A stretch of DNA of 29,443 nucleotides, taken from assembly GCA_903895005.1 (NCBI GenBank), contig CAITSH010000157.1, positions 1-29,443 on the forward strand, read 5' to 3'. Position 1 is the first letter of the stretch. The number at the start of each line of letters is the position of its first letter. Positions 9,325 through 18,436 of this stretch are shown piece after piece. The notes under the pieces were generated by a model that saw nothing but the letters and a program-made list of their open reading frames with translations, searched no databases and was not told the origin of the DNA. Both the position numbers and the translations under genes were made by a program. The stretch comes from an uncultured Pseudomonadota bacterium. Its GTDB lineage: Bacteria; Pseudomonadota; Gammaproteobacteria; Burkholderiales; SG8-39.

Positions 9325-9780
9325 CTACTTTGGCCCTGGCGCCTTGTCGATACCGCCAAGGCGCAGGCCGGGCTGCAGCCCGCGCTTGCCAAACCATCCC
9401 TCGGTCATTTCCAGAGCATAACGCGCCTGTCCCCTAGCGCAGTGCGTGTCCTCGGTCTGCGGCTTCATTTCTTCGACATTGAGGATCACCCCTTGATCGT
9501 CGATGAAGGCCACTGACAAGGGGATCAGAGTGTTCTTCATCCACATGCAGTGCCGCTCGCTGATATCGAACACAAACAACATGCCCTGGTTCGGTCCGAG
9601 CGATTTGCGAAACATCAAGCCCTGGGAGCGGGTGGCCATGGTGTTCACCACCTCGGCTTTTATCACGTGTATCCCGGCATTGAGAGTGAGGGCGGAGTTA
9701 TCCGCCCGGACGGGGGCACTCGCAAAGAAGGCCAGCAGCACACAGGCCAAGCGGGGGGCAAACGCGGCGAATACTCTCAT
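9325..9780 (-). CDS. DUF192 family secreted protein
   Basis: A 151-residue protein with a Sec signal peptide (hydrophobic stretch ~8-22, likely cleavage after PVRA-D) followed by a full DUF192 domain. Recognisable parts are RSQGLMFRKSL, NQGMLFVFD, the core MWMKNTLIPLSVAFID and a GWFGKRGLQPG close. The family is widespread in bacteria and archaea, and its biochemical role is not established. Here it is convergent with the PuuD-like gene, with only 28 bases between the stops, and no shared operon is visible. It was identified by pattern, not by alignment. Confidence 0.88.
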   Translation of the reverse strand: MRVFAAFAPRLACVLLAFFASAPVRADNSALTLNAGIHVIKAEVVNTMATRSQGLMFRKSLGPNQGMLFVFDISERHCMWMKNTLIPLSVAFIDDQGVILNVEEMKPQTEDTHCARGQARYALEMTEGWFGKRGLQPGLRLGGIDKAPGPK

Positions 9781-9930
9781 AGCAAGTCCTAACGAAGGCG
9801 ATGGAACGGCGCAATCACACGCCTAAAGAATAATGCAGATTTTTCGTGGACCGCGCCAGCGGTGACTGCAGCCATCTATCAGCGCGCAGAGCGTCTTAAT
9901 CTGCAGACAAAATCACCAGGCGCCGGACGC

Positions 9931-9961
9931 AATAAAAAAGGCCGGGCAAGCCCGGCCTTTT
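9931..9961 (-). terminator. terminator of the first Lys-rich small gene
   Basis: A 12-base-pair G+C-rich stem (9936-9947 with 9950-9961) is followed on the minus strand by a run of T. It lies about 20 bases past the stop codon at 9982. Confidence 0.85.
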
Positions 9962-9981
9962 CGAGAAACTAGGCGCTGAAA

Positions 9982-10176
9982 TTACTTCTTCGCGTCTTTT
10001 TTCTCTTCCTTCTTGGCTTCTTTTTTCTCTTCTTTTTTCGCGTCTTTCTTCATTTCGTCTTTCTTCTCGGCTTTTTTCTCGTCCTTAGCCTGGGCACCAG
10101 CGTGCGCAGCGGCGAAAGCGGAACCAGCGGAAGCGGCGAAAGCAGCAGCGATCAGGATGGCGATGAATTTTTTCAT
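9982..10176 (-). CDS. small secreted Lys/Glu-rich protein A
   Basis: A 64-residue protein with a clean Sec signal peptide (MKKF start, hydrophobic core to about residue 20, AFA cleavage site near 23). The mature part is made almost only of Lys, Glu, Asp and Ala, in KKEEKK/KKDAKK style repeats, and is probably disordered or a single charged helix. A GAGAGGAAA ribosome site and its own terminator support expression. It closely resembles the protein encoded just upstream (10342-10548) in signal peptide and composition, so the pair is probably a duplication. Function unknown; periplasmic polyanion or metal/acid binding would fit but is a guess. Confidence 0.8.
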   Translation of the reverse strand: MKKFIAILIAAAFAASAGSAFAAAHAGAQAKDEKKAEKKDEMKKDAKKEEKKEAKKEEKKDAKK

Positions 10177-10288
10177 TTGTGTTTCCTCTCTCAGAAGCAG
10201 TTAGTTAGTAGATTTGAGGTTACGACTAGGAAGGCCCAGTCAGTACCAATAACGCAAGTAAAACAGTCAGGTTGACAGCTTCCTGACA

Positions 10289-10330
10289 GGAAAAAACCGA
10301 CAACCTTTCGAGAGGATACCGGCTTTTTCC
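10289..10330 (-). terminator. probable imperfect terminator of the second Lys-rich gene
   Basis: On the minus strand AAAAAGCCGG pairs with a downstream CGGTTTTTT across an interrupted stem that also pairs CCT with AGG, and it ends in a T run. It lies 12 bases past the stop at 10342. Confidence 0.5.
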
Positions 10331-10341
10331 ATAAGAATCAA

Positions 10342-10548
10342 TTAGCTAGCTTTTTTAGCTTTTTTGCCCTTCTTTTTGGACGCCTTCTTCTCAGCCTTGG
10401 CATCAGCTTTGGCAGCCTTGGCAGCAGGAGCGGCAGCGGCGGGAGCAGCAGCCGGGGCAGCGGGAGCAGGCGCGGCGGCTTGGGCAAAAGCGGCGCCCGT
10501 GCTGGCGGCAAACGCAGCGGCAACGATCAGGGTAATCAGCTTTTTCAT
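10342..10548 (-). CDS. small secreted Ala/Pro/Lys-rich protein B
   Basis: A 68-residue protein with a Sec signal peptide (MKKLITLIVAAAFAAS start, cleavage near AFA-Q at about residue 22). The mature part begins with Pro/Ala repeats (AAPAPAAPAAAPA style) and ends in a Lys-rich tail with KKKGKKAKK, like the tails of histone-H1-like proteins. An AAGGAAA ribosome site is well placed. The signal peptide is nearly identical to that of protein A, encoded 165 bases downstream on the same strand. Export makes a nucleoid role unlikely. I cannot name a function. Confidence 0.78.
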   Translation of the reverse strand: MKKLITLIVAAAFAASTGAAFAQAAAPAPAAPAAAPAAAAPAAKAAKADAKAEKKASKKKGKKAKKAS

Positions 10549-10623
10549 GTCATTTCCTTCTTTAAGGGTTAGATCGGTTTGTCGGACACTTTAGTGGGTG
10601 TCTGGCTCATTAACGCCCGGGGG

Positions 10624-11175
10624 TTACAACTGGTTGACATCCATTTCCCGCCAACTTCCGGATTTCAGCCCGTCCAGATGCCATGGCCCGATGGCCGCCC
10701 GAACAAGCCGAAGGGTGGGATACCCGACTGCCGCGGTCATTCTACGAACCTGGCGGTTGCGGCCCTCCTTGATGCTCAATTCCAGCCACGTCGTTGGAAT
10801 GACCTTGCGCACCCGGATTGGCGGCTCACGCGACCACAGGCCTTCAGGCTCGCCCATCCGCTTTGCCCCGCAGGGCTGGGTGGGGCCGTCCGCCAAAACA
10901 ACGCCTCGACGCAGTGCGGCAATAGCCTCATTCGTGGGATCGCCTTCCACTTGCGCCCAGTAGGTCTTGGCAAGCTTGTGCCTTGGATGGCTGATGCGCT
11001 GCTGCAGCGCGCCATCATCCGTAAGCGCCACCAGTCCTTCACTGTCGGCGTCAAGGCGCCCCGCCGGATAGACGCCCGGGATCTTTACGTAGTCCGCAAG
11101 ACAGGCACGCCCCGCCTCGCTGGTGAACTGGCAGAGCACGCCATAGGGTTTGTTTAGCAGGATAAGTCGGGACAT
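10624..11175 (-). CDS. rluE: RluE-type 23S rRNA pseudouridine synthase
   Basis: Isomerises a uridine to pseudouridine in RNA, probably in 23S rRNA helix 89 as E. coli RluE does. The 183-residue protein, counted from the ATG at 11175, starts [17 protein letters not shown], the usual beginning of the RluE/RsuA catalytic domain. It has the catalytic motif GRLDADSEG (residues 39-47, Asp42) and the late [10 protein letters not shown] segment. There is no S4 domain, which fits RluE better than RsuA or RluB. An in-frame start at 11205 has no family match. It diverges from icd across a 140-base spacer. Confidence 0.9.
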   Translation of the reverse strand: MSRLILLNKPYGVLCQFTSEAGRACLADYVKIPGVYPAGRLDADSEGLVALTDDGALQQRISHPRHKLAKTYWAQVEGDPTNEAIAALRRGVVLADGPTQPCGAKRMGEPEGLWSREPPIRVRKVIPTTWLELSIKEGRNRQVRRMTAAVGYPTLRLVRAAIGPWHLDGLKSGSWREMDVNQL

Positions 11176-11315
11176 GTACGAATGGACAGATGGCGAGACG
11201 CCCACATTTCCACGACAATGGCCTTTTTAGCAAGTCTTATATCTTTCGGGATAAAACGCACCCGTCGGCCAGAACCGTGCGAAGGCGGGCGCAAACCCGG
11301 CGCAGGAGTGAATTG

Positions 11316-12530
11316 GTGAGCAAAATCAAGGTAAAAAACCCTGTCGTCGAAATGGACGGCGATGAAATGACGCGCGTTATCTGGCAGGCAATACGTGACA
11401 AGTTAATTCTTCCCTATGTCGATGTCGAACTGAAGTACTTCGACCTGGGCATGCAACATCGCGATGCCACCGGAGATCAAGTCACGATCGACTCGGCTCT
11501 CGCGACCGGCGAATACGGCGTGGCGGTCAAATGCGCCACGATCACCGCCGACGAGGATCGCGTCCGGGAGTTCGGCCTTAAAAAAATGTGGAAGACGCCA
11601 AACGGCACCATCCGCTCCATCCTGAACGGCACGCTGTTTCGCGAACCAATCCTGTGCCGCAACGTACCGCGTGTCGTGCCGCACTGGAACCTGCCCGTGG
11701 TCATAGCACGTCACGCATTCGGCGATTTATACCGGTCTACTGAAATTCGCTTCGACGGCCCAGGCACCATCAAGCTGACATTTCAGCCCGACAACGGCGG
11801 ACCGGCCATCGAACGGGAACTGCCCTCTGTTCCGGGCGCCGGCGTGGCTTTGGCGATGTACAACCTTGACGAATCGATCAAGGGTTTCGCGCGCGCCTGC
11901 TTCAACTACGGGCTCAATCGCAACTACCCGGTGTTCCTATCAACCAAGGACACCATTCTCAAAACCTACGACGGCCGGTTCAGAAACCTGTTCGAGGATA
12001 TTTTCAACGCAGAGTTCAAGAGCCGGTTCGAACGAGCCGGCTTGAGCTATGAACACCGCCTGATCGACGATATGGTCGCCTCTAACCTCAGATGGAACGG
12101 CGGCTACATGTGGGCCTGCAAAAATTACGACGGCGACGTGCAGTCGGACACCGTAGCGCAGGGCTATGGATCACTGGGGCTGATGACTTCGGTGCTGACC
12201 ACGCCGGACGGCGGGACCGTGCTTTCCGAGGCGGCGCACGGCACCGTCACCCGCCACTTCCGTATGCACCAGAGGGGCTTGCCGACATCGACCAACCCGA
12301 TCGCATCGATTTATGCCTGGACGCGCGGACTGCACTACCGTGGAAAAATGGATGGTAATGCTGATTTGATGAACTTCTGCGCCACCCTCGAGAAGGTTTG
12401 CATCGATGTCGTCGAGAGCGGGCAAATGACCAAAGACCTGGCGGCATTGATCGGCCCGGCTCAGCCCTATTTGCACACCGACGCGTTTCTCGACCTTATC
12501 TCTAACAGCCTGCGAGGAAGGATCGCCTGA
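11316..12530 (+). CDS. icd: NADP-dependent isocitrate dehydrogenase, eukaryotic-like type
   Basis: Oxidatively decarboxylates isocitrate to 2-oxoglutarate with NADP in the TCA cycle. The start is GTG at 11316, 7 bases after an AGGAG site (a TTG one codon earlier is possible), giving 404 residues. The substrate loop [18 protein letters not shown] (94-111) and the late [17 protein letters not shown] and [15 protein letters not shown] stretches mark the homodimeric type found in eukaryotes and many alphaproteobacteria, rather than the E. coli type. It is a single-gene unit with divergent rluE upstream. The cofactor call comes from family membership. Confidence 0.94.
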   Translation: MSKIKVKNPVVEMDGDEMTRVIWQAIRDKLILPYVDVELKYFDLGMQHRDATGDQVTIDSALATGEYGVAVKCATITADEDRVREFGLKKMWKTPNGTIRSILNGTLFREPILCRNVPRVVPHWNLPVVIARHAFGDLYRSTEIRFDGPGTIKLTFQPDNGGPAIERELPSVPGAGVALAMYNLDESIKGFARACFNYGLNRNYPVFLSTKDTILKTYDGRFRNLFEDIFNAEFKSRFERAGLSYEHRLIDDMVASNLRWNGGYMWACKNYDGDVQSDTVAQGYGSLGLMTSVLTTPDGGTVLSEAAHGTVTRHFRMHQRGLPTSTNPIASIYAWTRGLHYRGKMDGNADLMNFCATLEKVCIDVVESGQMTKDLAALIGPAQPYLHTDAFLDLISNSLRGRIA

Positions 12531-12738
12531 AGGACGCCCGGCGAGGACATCCCGCCATTCTCGGGACAAATTAGCAGCCCTGCTCCCGCCAAACCGCGGT
12601 TTCCCCTGGCGCGGGCCCGCCAATTTTTGAAAATCGAGGACGAGCGGAGCCACCGCTCTCAAGAAGACCTGAGAGCCGCTCGGGCTGCCTCGTTAAAGGG
12701 CAACCCAGGTCCCGCCTTGCGGGAAATTCTACAGAACA

Positions 12739-12759
12739 ACGGGCGCGTTGCGCGCCCGT
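12739..12759 (-). terminator. hairpin after the cold-shock gene
   Basis: A perfect nine-base-pair G+C stem (12739-12747 with 12751-12759) and three-base loop lie 12 bases past the csp stop. On the minus strand it is followed by a weak TGTTCT tail. The rest of the icd-csp gap (12531-12771) holds a 12-base palindrome (12591-12602), a second small hairpin (12710-12724) and no gene. Confidence 0.6.
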
Positions 12760-12771
12760 GGAATCGCGACG

Positions 12772-12975
12772 CTAAGCAGCCTGGATATTCGAGGCCTGCT
12801 TGCCCTTCGGTCCCTGCGTGACCTCGAAGCTGACTTTCTGGCCTTCCTTCAGGGTCTTGAAACCGCCCATCTGGATCGCCGAGAAATGCGCAAAAAGATC
12901 TTCGCCGCCGTCATCGGGGGTAATAAAGCCAAAACCTTTGGCATCGTTGAACCACTTCACTGTACCTGTCGCCAT
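12772..12975 (-). CDS. cold-shock domain protein, CspA family
   Basis: A 67-residue single-domain nucleic-acid-binding protein that acts as an RNA chaperone. It shows the starting [12 protein letters not shown]1 KGFGFI (residues 13-18) and an RNP2 equivalent DLFAHFSAI (26-34). The length is typical of CspA-type proteins. It sits alone, after a ~118-base untranslated leader with a small hairpin and a strong AAGGAAGG ribosome site, and before a hairpin terminator. The leader suggests cold-dependent translation control as for E. coli cspA. Which Csp paralogue it matches cannot be decided here. Confidence 0.96.
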   Translation of the reverse strand: MATGTVKWFNDAKGFGFITPDDGGEDLFAHFSAIQMGGFKTLKEGQKVSFEVTQGPKGKQASNIQAA

Positions 12976-13094
12976 GGAAACACACCTTCCTTAAAAAGAA
13001 ACGTCGGGGACATTCCCCGAAACCGTGCTTGACTCTTGCGCGGAACCCCTGCCCAAACCTGCGGTCTGAAAAGAGTTGCTGCAGAAACAAACAC
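12976..13094 (-). promoter_or_regulatory. long 5' leader of the cold-shock gene with hairpin
   Basis: From the predicted transcription start (about 13094) to the ATG there are roughly 118 untranslated bases. They include a six-base-pair hairpin at 13004-13020 (TCGGGG paired with CCCCGA) shortly before the ribosome site. Long structured leaders are typical of cspA-type mRNAs. Start position and thermosensing are inferred. Confidence 0.5.
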
Positions 13095-13100
13095 AAACGC

Positions 13101-13130
13101 GTTGTACCGTGATTTTATGGCAGTCGTCAA
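13101..13130 (-). promoter_or_regulatory. probable promoter of the cold-shock gene
   Basis: On the minus strand TTGACG (13125-13130) and TACAAC (13101-13106) are 18 bases apart. A second TTGACA lies just upstream (13132-13137). The remaining bases up to clpS (13131-13313) show no gene and no clear clpS promoter. Confidence 0.45.
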
Positions 13131-13313
13131 GTGTCAAGCCCTTGTTTTTCAGGATGGGAATACCCATCTAATCGACGTTGCACCGGCGCCGGACTGTCGA
13201 TAAAGTACAAGCATATCTCGCCCCCGAAAGCGCACCGCAACACGCGGCGCAAAGCAAATTGACGGGTGCCCGGTTCTGGAATAGTGTGTTCACGAAGGCT
13301 AGTCAAGACGTCC

Positions 13314-13622
13314 ATGGCAACACGTTCACGCGAAGGCACGGTACTTGAAGCGAAGAAAAGCAAGCTCAAGCCTCCACCGATGTTCAAGGTTCTGCTCTTG
13401 AACGACGACTACACGCCCATGGAATTTGTCGTACTGGTTCTTCAGTCTTTTTTCGCGCTTTCGCGCGAGCAGGCAACACAGGTCATGCTCAAGGTCCATC
13501 GCGAGGGGATGGGAGTATGCGGCGTGTTCCCGAAAGACATTGCCACCACCAAGGTCGAACAGGTAGCCGCGTTTGCCCGCAAACACCAACATCCGCTGCA
13601 ATGCGTGATGGAGGAAACTTGA
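13314..13622 (+). CDS. clpS: ATP-dependent Clp protease adaptor ClpS
   Basis: Adaptor that delivers N-degron (N-end rule) substrates to ClpAP. The 102-residue protein starts at the ATG at 13314. After a flexible charged N-terminus (about 1-20) comes the core [20 protein letters not shown] (21-40), with the conserved [10 protein letters not shown] substrate pocket, then a helical region ending HPLQCVMEE. The length fits the E. coli protein (106). It lies 58 bases upstream of clpA, the standard pairing. An in-frame extension back to 13266 has no family similarity. Confidence 0.96.
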   Translation: MATRSREGTVLEAKKSKLKPPPMFKVLLLNDDYTPMEFVVLVLQSFFALSREQATQVMLKVHREGMGVCGVFPKDIATTKVEQVAAFARKHQHPLQCVMEET

Positions 13623-13680
13623 TCAACCGCGGGGGCTTGCACCCCACAAGATCGTCCCAGTCATCACAGGATCCAAAACC

Positions 13681-15963
13681 ATGATCGCGCAGGAACTGGA
13701 AGTCAGCCTTCACATGGCCTTTGTCGAGGCGCGCCAGAAACGCCACGAGTTCATCACTGTCGAGCACTTGCTGCTCGCCCTGCTGGACAACCCCACCGCC
13801 GCAGAGGTGCTGCGCGCGTGTGCCGCCAACATTGAGGAGCTGAAAAAGGCGCTGGCCGATTTCATCGCCACGCACACGCCCACCGTCGCCGGCTCGGAGG
13901 AAATCGACACCCAGCCCACGCTGGGCTTCCAGCGCGTAATCCAGCGCGCCATCCTGCACGTACAGTCCTCAGGCAAGAAAGAAGTGACCGGCGCCAATGT
14001 CCTGGTCGCAATTTTCGGCGAGAAGGACTCGCACGCGGTCTACTTCCTGCACCAGCAGGGCGTGACGCGCCTGGACGTGGTGAATTTCATTTCGCACGGC
14101 ATCACCAAGGCGCCCCAGGCGCAAAGCGCGAAGGGCGAGGAACAACCCGAACAAACCAGCGAAGACCAGCAAGCGGGCGGTGCCCTAGAAACTTACACGC
14201 AAAACCTGAACGCACAGGCCCTCATCGGGAAGATAGACCCGCTCATCGGCCGCGAGCGCGAAGTGGAGCGCGTCATCCAGACGCTGTGCCGCAGGCGCAA
14301 GAACAATCCGCTGCTCGTCGGCGAGGCCGGGGTGGGCAAGACCGCAATCGCCGAGGGCCTCGCACGCCGCATCGTAGAGGGGCAGGTACCGGAAGTGCTG
14401 GCCAAATGTCAGGTCTACTCGCTCGACATGGGTGCGCTTCTCGCGGGCACCAAGTACCGCGGCGATTTCGAGCAACGGCTCAAAGCGGTGCTGAAGCAAC
14501 TGCTCGACAACCCGAACGGCATCCTGTTCATCGACGAAATCCACACACTGATTGGCGCCGGCGCCGCCTCTGGCGGAACGCTTGACGCATCCAACCTGCT
14601 CAAGCCGGCGCTCTCCTCTGGCGCGCTCAAATGCATCGGCGCGACGACCTACAACGAATACCGCGGCGTGTTCGAAAAAGACCACGCATTGTCGCGACGC
14701 TTCCAGAAAATAGACGTGCAGGAACCCTCCGTCGACGAGACCGTGCAGATCCTACGCGGCCTCAAATCGCGATTCGAGGCGCACCATGGCGTCAAATACA
14801 GCGCGGGTGCGCTGTCCTCAGCCGCAGAATTGTCGGCACGCTATATCAACGACCGGCATCTCCCGGACAAGGCCATCGATGTCATCGACGAGGCCGGCGC
14901 GGCGCAACGCATCCTCCCCAAGTCAAAGCAGAAAAAGGTCATCGGCAAGACCGAGATCGAGGACATCATCGCCAAGATCGCGCGCATCCCGCCGCAAAGC
15001 GTTTCCAACGACGACCGCAACGCGCTCAAAAACATCGACCGCGACCTCAAGGCCGTGGTGTTCGGCCAGGAAAAGGCGATCGATGCGTTGACGGCCGCAA
15101 TCCGCACCGCACGTTCCGGCCTTGGCAGCCCGACCAAGCCGATCGGCGCCTTCCTGTTTAGCGGCCCGACCGGCGTCGGCAAAACAGAAGTGGCCAAGCA
15201 ACTCGCCTACTGCCTCGGCGTGGAATTGCACCGCTTTGACATGTCCGAATACATGGAACGACATGCCGTATCACGACTCATCGGCGCGCCGCCCGGCTAT
15301 GTCGGATTCGACCAGGGAGGCCTGCTCACCGAGGCGATCACCAAAAAACCCTACGCCGTGCTGCTGCTCGACGAAATCGAAAAAGCGCACCCGGACGTTT
15401 ACAACATCCTGCTGCAGGTGATGGATCACGGCACGCTGACCGACAACAACGGGCGCAAGGCCGATTTTCGAAACGTCATCATCATCATGACCACCAACGC
15501 CGGTGCCGAAGCCCTGAACAAGACGGTGATGGGCTTTACCGCGAAAAAGGAAATGGGCGACGAGATGAGCGAGATCAAGCGCCTCTTCACGCCGGAATTC
15601 CGCAACCGCCTCGACGCGACCATCTCCTTCCGCGCGCTTGATCACGACATCATCGTGCGCGTGGTCGAGAAATTCCTGATGCAGCTTGAAGAACAGTTGC
15701 ACGAGAAAAAGGTCGAGGCCGTGTTCACCGACAAACTCAAGGAACACCTCGCCAAGCACGGCTTTGATCCGCTGATGGGCGCGCGCCCGATGTCGCGCCT
15801 GATCCAGGACACCATTCGCCGCGCGCTCGCAGACGAACTGCTATTCGGCCGCCTTGCCAACGGCGGCAAGGTTACCGTGGACCTCGGTACCGACGACAAG
15901 GTGGTGCTCACCTTTCCGAAACTGACAACCGCTACAGAAGCGGTTCCCGAGGCCGAGGCCTGA
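13681..15963 (+). CDS. clpA: ATP-dependent Clp protease ATP-binding subunit ClpA
   Basis: Hexameric AAA+ unfoldase that feeds substrates into ClpP. The 760-residue protein has the Clp N domain (about 1-145, where ClpS docks), a charged linker, and a first AAA module with Walker [14 protein letters not shown] (near 217-229) and Walker [13 protein letters not shown] (near 281-292). A second AAA module has [13 protein letters not shown] (near 495-507), [11 protein letters not shown] and an arginine-finger region at RNRLD. There is no middle coiled-coil domain, so it is ClpA and not ClpB or ClpC. clpP is not in the window. A strong hairpin follows. Confidence 0.97.
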   Translation: MIAQELEVSLHMAFVEARQKRHEFITVEHLLLALLDNPTAAEVLRACAANIEELKKALADFIATHTPTVAGSEEIDTQPTLGFQRVIQRAILHVQSSGKKEVTGANVLVAIFGEKDSHAVYFLHQQGVTRLDVVNFISHGITKAPQAQSAKGEEQPEQTSEDQQAGGALETYTQNLNAQALIGKIDPLIGREREVERVIQTLCRRRKNNPLLVGEAGVGKTAIAEGLARRIVEGQVPEVLAKCQVYSLDMGALLAGTKYRGDFEQRLKAVLKQLLDNPNGILFIDEIHTLIGAGAASGGTLDASNLLKPALSSGALKCIGATTYNEYRGVFEKDHALSRRFQKIDVQEPSVDETVQILRGLKSRFEAHHGVKYSAGALSSAAELSARYINDRHLPDKAIDVIDEAGAAQRILPKSKQKKVIGKTEIEDIIAKIARIPPQSVSNDDRNALKNIDRDLKAVVFGQEKAIDALTAAIRTARSGLGSPTKPIGAFLFSGPTGVGKTEVAKQLAYCLGVELHRFDMSEYMERHAVSRLIGAPPGYVGFDQGGLLTEAITKKPYAVLLLDEIEKAHPDVYNILLQVMDHGTLTDNNGRKADFRNVIIIMTTNAGAEALNKTVMGFTAKKEMGDEMSEIKRLFTPEFRNRLDATISFRALDHDIIVRVVEKFLMQLEEQLHEKKVEAVFTDKLKEHLAKHGFDPLMGARPMSRLIQDTIRRALADELLFGRLANGGKVTVDLGTDDKVVLTFPKLTTATEAVPEAEA

Positions 15964-15993
15964 TACCGGCCGCACCGCCGTTTCAAACGTACC

Positions 15994-16028
15994 AGCTGAA
16001 AAGCCGCGCCCAGCGCGGCTTTTCAGCT
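15994..16028 (+). terminator. hairpin terminator after clpA
   Basis: A perfect 16-base-pair stem (15994-16009 with 16013-16028) and three-base loop sit 31 bases past the stop. The T run lies inside the stem, not after it. Confidence 0.7.
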
Positions 16029-16163
16029 TATGCACCTGCGGAATCAGCTTATGCTGCGCACCACCTTGACAGTCGCGCAGCCTAAGGGCGACACTCCCTG
16101 CGCCGTACGCTGACATCGCGCCGGCTTTCAGACCAGCCAACAGAACGGCCCCAGGAGGACTCC

Positions 16164-16493
16164 ATGAACAAGACAAAACCGTTGATCGCGAAACTGGCGC
16201 TAACGCTGACGGCCGTGTGCGCGACGACCTTCACACAAGGCGCGACCGCGCAGGACGCCAACACCGCCCGAAACCTCGCATCAGCCTGCTTCATCTGCCA
16301 CGGCAGCAACGGCGTCAACGCCGGCGGGCTGCCCAACATCGCCGGGCAGCCGCGCGATTATCTTGCCAAGCAGTTGCGTGATTTCCGCGACGGCAAGCGC
16401 CCCGCCACGATCATGCACCAGATCTCCAAGGGCTACACCGAAGAACAAATCGATGCGCTTGCCGGCTACTTTGCCGCGCAAAAAGCGAAATAA
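16164..16493 (+). CDS. fccA: flavocytochrome c cytochrome subunit, monohaem
   Basis: A 109-residue periplasmic class I cytochrome c. A Sec signal peptide (about 1-29, cleaved near ATAQ-D) precedes one haem motif, CFICH (42-46), with Met84 in ATIMHQ as likely sixth ligand. It takes electrons from FccB and passes them to the respiratory chain. Only 10 bases separate it from fccB, and the pairing drives the call; alone it would just be a c553-like cytochrome. The classical Allochromatium FccA has two haems; this is the short one-haem form. A GGAGG ribosome site precedes the ATG. Confidence 0.85.
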   Translation: MNKTKPLIAKLALTLTAVCATTFTQGATAQDANTARNLASACFICHGSNGVNAGGLPNIAGQPRDYLAKQLRDFRDGKRPATIMHQISKGYTEEQIDALAGYFAAQKAK

Positions 16494-16503
16494 GGGGATC
16501 GAC

Positions 16504-17793
16504 ATGAAACATGAATTGGACCGGCGTGACTTCATCGGCTTCTTCGGCGCCAGCGCCCTCTCCTCGCTCACCGGCTGCGCAACCCTGTCGGCCGTCCCGG
16601 CCAAACCAATCGCCCGCGTGGTTGTCATTGGCGGCGGTTACGGCGGCGCGACCGCGGCCAAATACATTCGCACCTGGAGCGGCGGCGCCATCGAGGTGTT
16701 CCTCGTCGAGCGAAACACGCAGTTCGTTTCCTGCCCGCTCTCGAACCTGGTCCTGGGCGGAACACGCAAGATCGAGGACATCACCATCGGCTACGGCGGC
16801 CTGCGCGAGCACGGCGTGCAAATTCTGAACGATGAAGTCAGCGCCATCGACGCCGACAAAAAGCTGGTGAAGTTTGCCAACAAGTTCGCCGACATGAAAT
16901 ATGACCGGCTGGTTGTTTCTCCCGGCGTCGATTTCATGTTCAACGAGATCCCCGGCCTTAACAACGCCGATGCGCAAAAGCAGATCCTCCACGCCTGGAA
17001 AGCGGGCCCCGAAACCATCGCGCTACGCCGGCAACTCGAGAGCATGAGCGACGGCGGCGTCTACCTGCTGTCGATTCCCAAGGCCCCGTACCGCTGCCCG
17101 CCCGGCCCCTACGAGCGCGCCTGCCAGGTAGCCTCTTATTTCAAACAGGCCAAGCCGCGCTCTAAGGTCATCATCCTCGATGCAAATCCGGACGTGACTT
17201 CCAAACCGGGGCTGTTCAAGGCCGCCTGGAAGGACCTCTACCCGGGCATCGTCGAGTACCGGCCCAACCAGGAAATCAAGGACGTCGACGTCAAGGGCAA
17301 GGCGCTCAAGACCGACTTCGACAGCATCACCGGCGACGTGCTAAACGTCATCCCGCCGCAACGCGCGGGCAATATAGCGGCATCAGCAAAACTCATCACC
17401 ACCAACAACCGCTGGTGCGACATTGACTGGCTGAGCATGGAATCGGTGGCGATCAAGGGTATCCACGTGCTGGGCGATGCGACCCTGTCGGCCTCTGCGA
17501 TGCCCAAATCGGCCAGCATGGCCAACAACCACGCCAAGATCGCGGCAGCCGCGATCGTCGCGAACCTGACCGGGCAGGCGGCGCCGACCAGCGCCACCAT
17601 TTCCAACACCTGCTACAGCTATGTCAGCGCGACTGAAGCCGTTCATGTCAACGCCGTCTACCGCTACGACACCGAAAAGAAAACACTTCTGCCGGTAACG
17701 GGCGCAGGCGGCCTGTCCGCTCAGCGCAACACCCTGGAGAAATCCTATGCCGATGCCTGGGCGACCAACATCTGGGCGGACTCGCTGGGTTGA
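16504..17793 (+). CDS. fccB: sulfide dehydrogenase flavoprotein subunit (flavocytochrome c)
   Basis: FAD protein that oxidises sulfide to sulfur or polysulfide in the periplasm. The 429-residue protein starts at 16504 behind an AAGGGG site. It has a twin-arginine signal (RRDFIGF, 7-13), then LTGC (22-25), which would fit a lipobox. The FAD loop is VVIGGGYGGATAA (40-52). Cys77 in FVSCPLSN matches the residue that covalently binds FAD in this family; Cys198 and Cys370 are the likely redox-active pair; Cys207 and Cys305 are extra. The C-terminal FCSD domain ends in YADAWATNIWADSLG. It is co-transcribed with fccA. A sulfide:quinone reductase is less likely given the Tat signal and the cytochrome partner. 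Confidence 0.93.
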   Translation: MKHELDRRDFIGFFGASALSSLTGCATLSAVPAKPIARVVVIGGGYGGATAAKYIRTWSGGAIEVFLVERNTQFVSCPLSNLVLGGTRKIEDITIGYGGLREHGVQILNDEVSAIDADKKLVKFANKFADMKYDRLVVSPGVDFMFNEIPGLNNADAQKQILHAWKAGPETIALRRQLESMSDGGVYLLSIPKAPYRCPPGPYERACQVASYFKQAKPRSKVIILDANPDVTSKPGLFKAAWKDLYPGIVEYRPNQEIKDVDVKGKALKTDFDSITGDVLNVIPPQRAGNIAASAKLITTNNRWCDIDWLSMESVAIKGIHVLGDATLSASAMPKSASMANNHAKIAAAAIVANLTGQAAPTSATISNTCYSYVSATEAVHVNAVYRYDTEKKTLLPVTGAGGLSAQRNTLEKSYADAWATNIWADSLG

Positions 17794-17810
17794 AACACTG
17801 CTCAACAATA

Positions 17811-17837
17811 AAAAGCCCGCGTTAAGCGGGTTTTTTT
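17811..17837. terminator. bidirectional terminator between fccB and dut
   Basis: A CCCGC/GCGGG stem flanked by A and T runs (17811-17837) follows fccB on the plus strand. It also reads as a terminator for the leftward dut gene, with T runs on both strands. Confidence 0.85.
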
Positions 17838-17863
17838 CGGCTAAGTATTTCGCAAACCGTCAC

Positions 17864-18313
17864 TCAGTGCTTGCCGGTGCTCCCAAACCCGCCGGCGCCG
17901 CGTTCGCTCGCGGGAAACGCTTCGACCACGTTGAGCTTGAGCTGCAGCACGGGAATCACCACCAGTTGCGCGATCCGGTCCATGGGCCGAATCGTGACCG
18001 CCGCCTGACCCCGATTCCACAACGACACCCTCAGTTCGCCCTGGTAATCGGAGTCGATCAGCCCGACAAGATTGCCCAGCACAATACCGTGATTCACTCC
18101 AAGGCCTGAGCGCGGCAGGATCACGGCCGCATAGCCCGGATCGGCAATGTGTATGGCCAGCCCCGTCGAAATGAGCGGGGCATCACCGGGCATGAGCACG
18201 AGCGGTGCATCGAGGCAGGCACGTAAATCCAGTCCCGCCGATCCGGCGGTGGCATATTCGGGAAGGTTATCGCGCATGCGCGGATCAAGAATTTTTACGT
18301 CTATGGTTTTCAT
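17864..18313 (-). CDS. dut: dUTP diphosphatase
   Basis: Hydrolyses dUTP to dUMP and PPi, keeping uracil out of DNA and supplying thymidylate synthesis. The 149-residue trimeric-type protein carries all five motifs: AGLDLRA (26-32), PRSGLG (67-72), [11 protein letters not shown] (84-94), MDRIAQL (111-117) and the Gly-rich tail [10 protein letters not shown] (138-147). It lies 123 bases downstream of coaBC on the same strand, a pairing common in proteobacteria. The spacer shows no separate gene. Confidence 0.97.
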   Translation of the reverse strand: MKTIDVKILDPRMRDNLPEYATAGSAGLDLRACLDAPLVLMPGDAPLISTGLAIHIADPGYAAVILPRSGLGVNHGIVLGNLVGLIDSDYQGELRVSLWNRGQAAVTIRPMDRIAQLVVIPVLQLKLNVVEAFPASERGAGGFGSTGKH

Positions 18314-18436
18314 GACGGGACAGGTGGCGTACGGTAAATGGGGATCTGCAATATCAGCAGCGGCCCGACCCGCTCCATCTCGGAGACACTGACGCGGCGC
18401 AATCGTGCTGTTCGCGTTGCGCGATCGCGTGCGCGC

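Noticed and set aside
9982..10548. Lys-rich tails as histone-H1-like nucleoid proteins
   Set aside because: Both proteins carry clear export signals, so a cytoplasmic DNA-binding role is unlikely.
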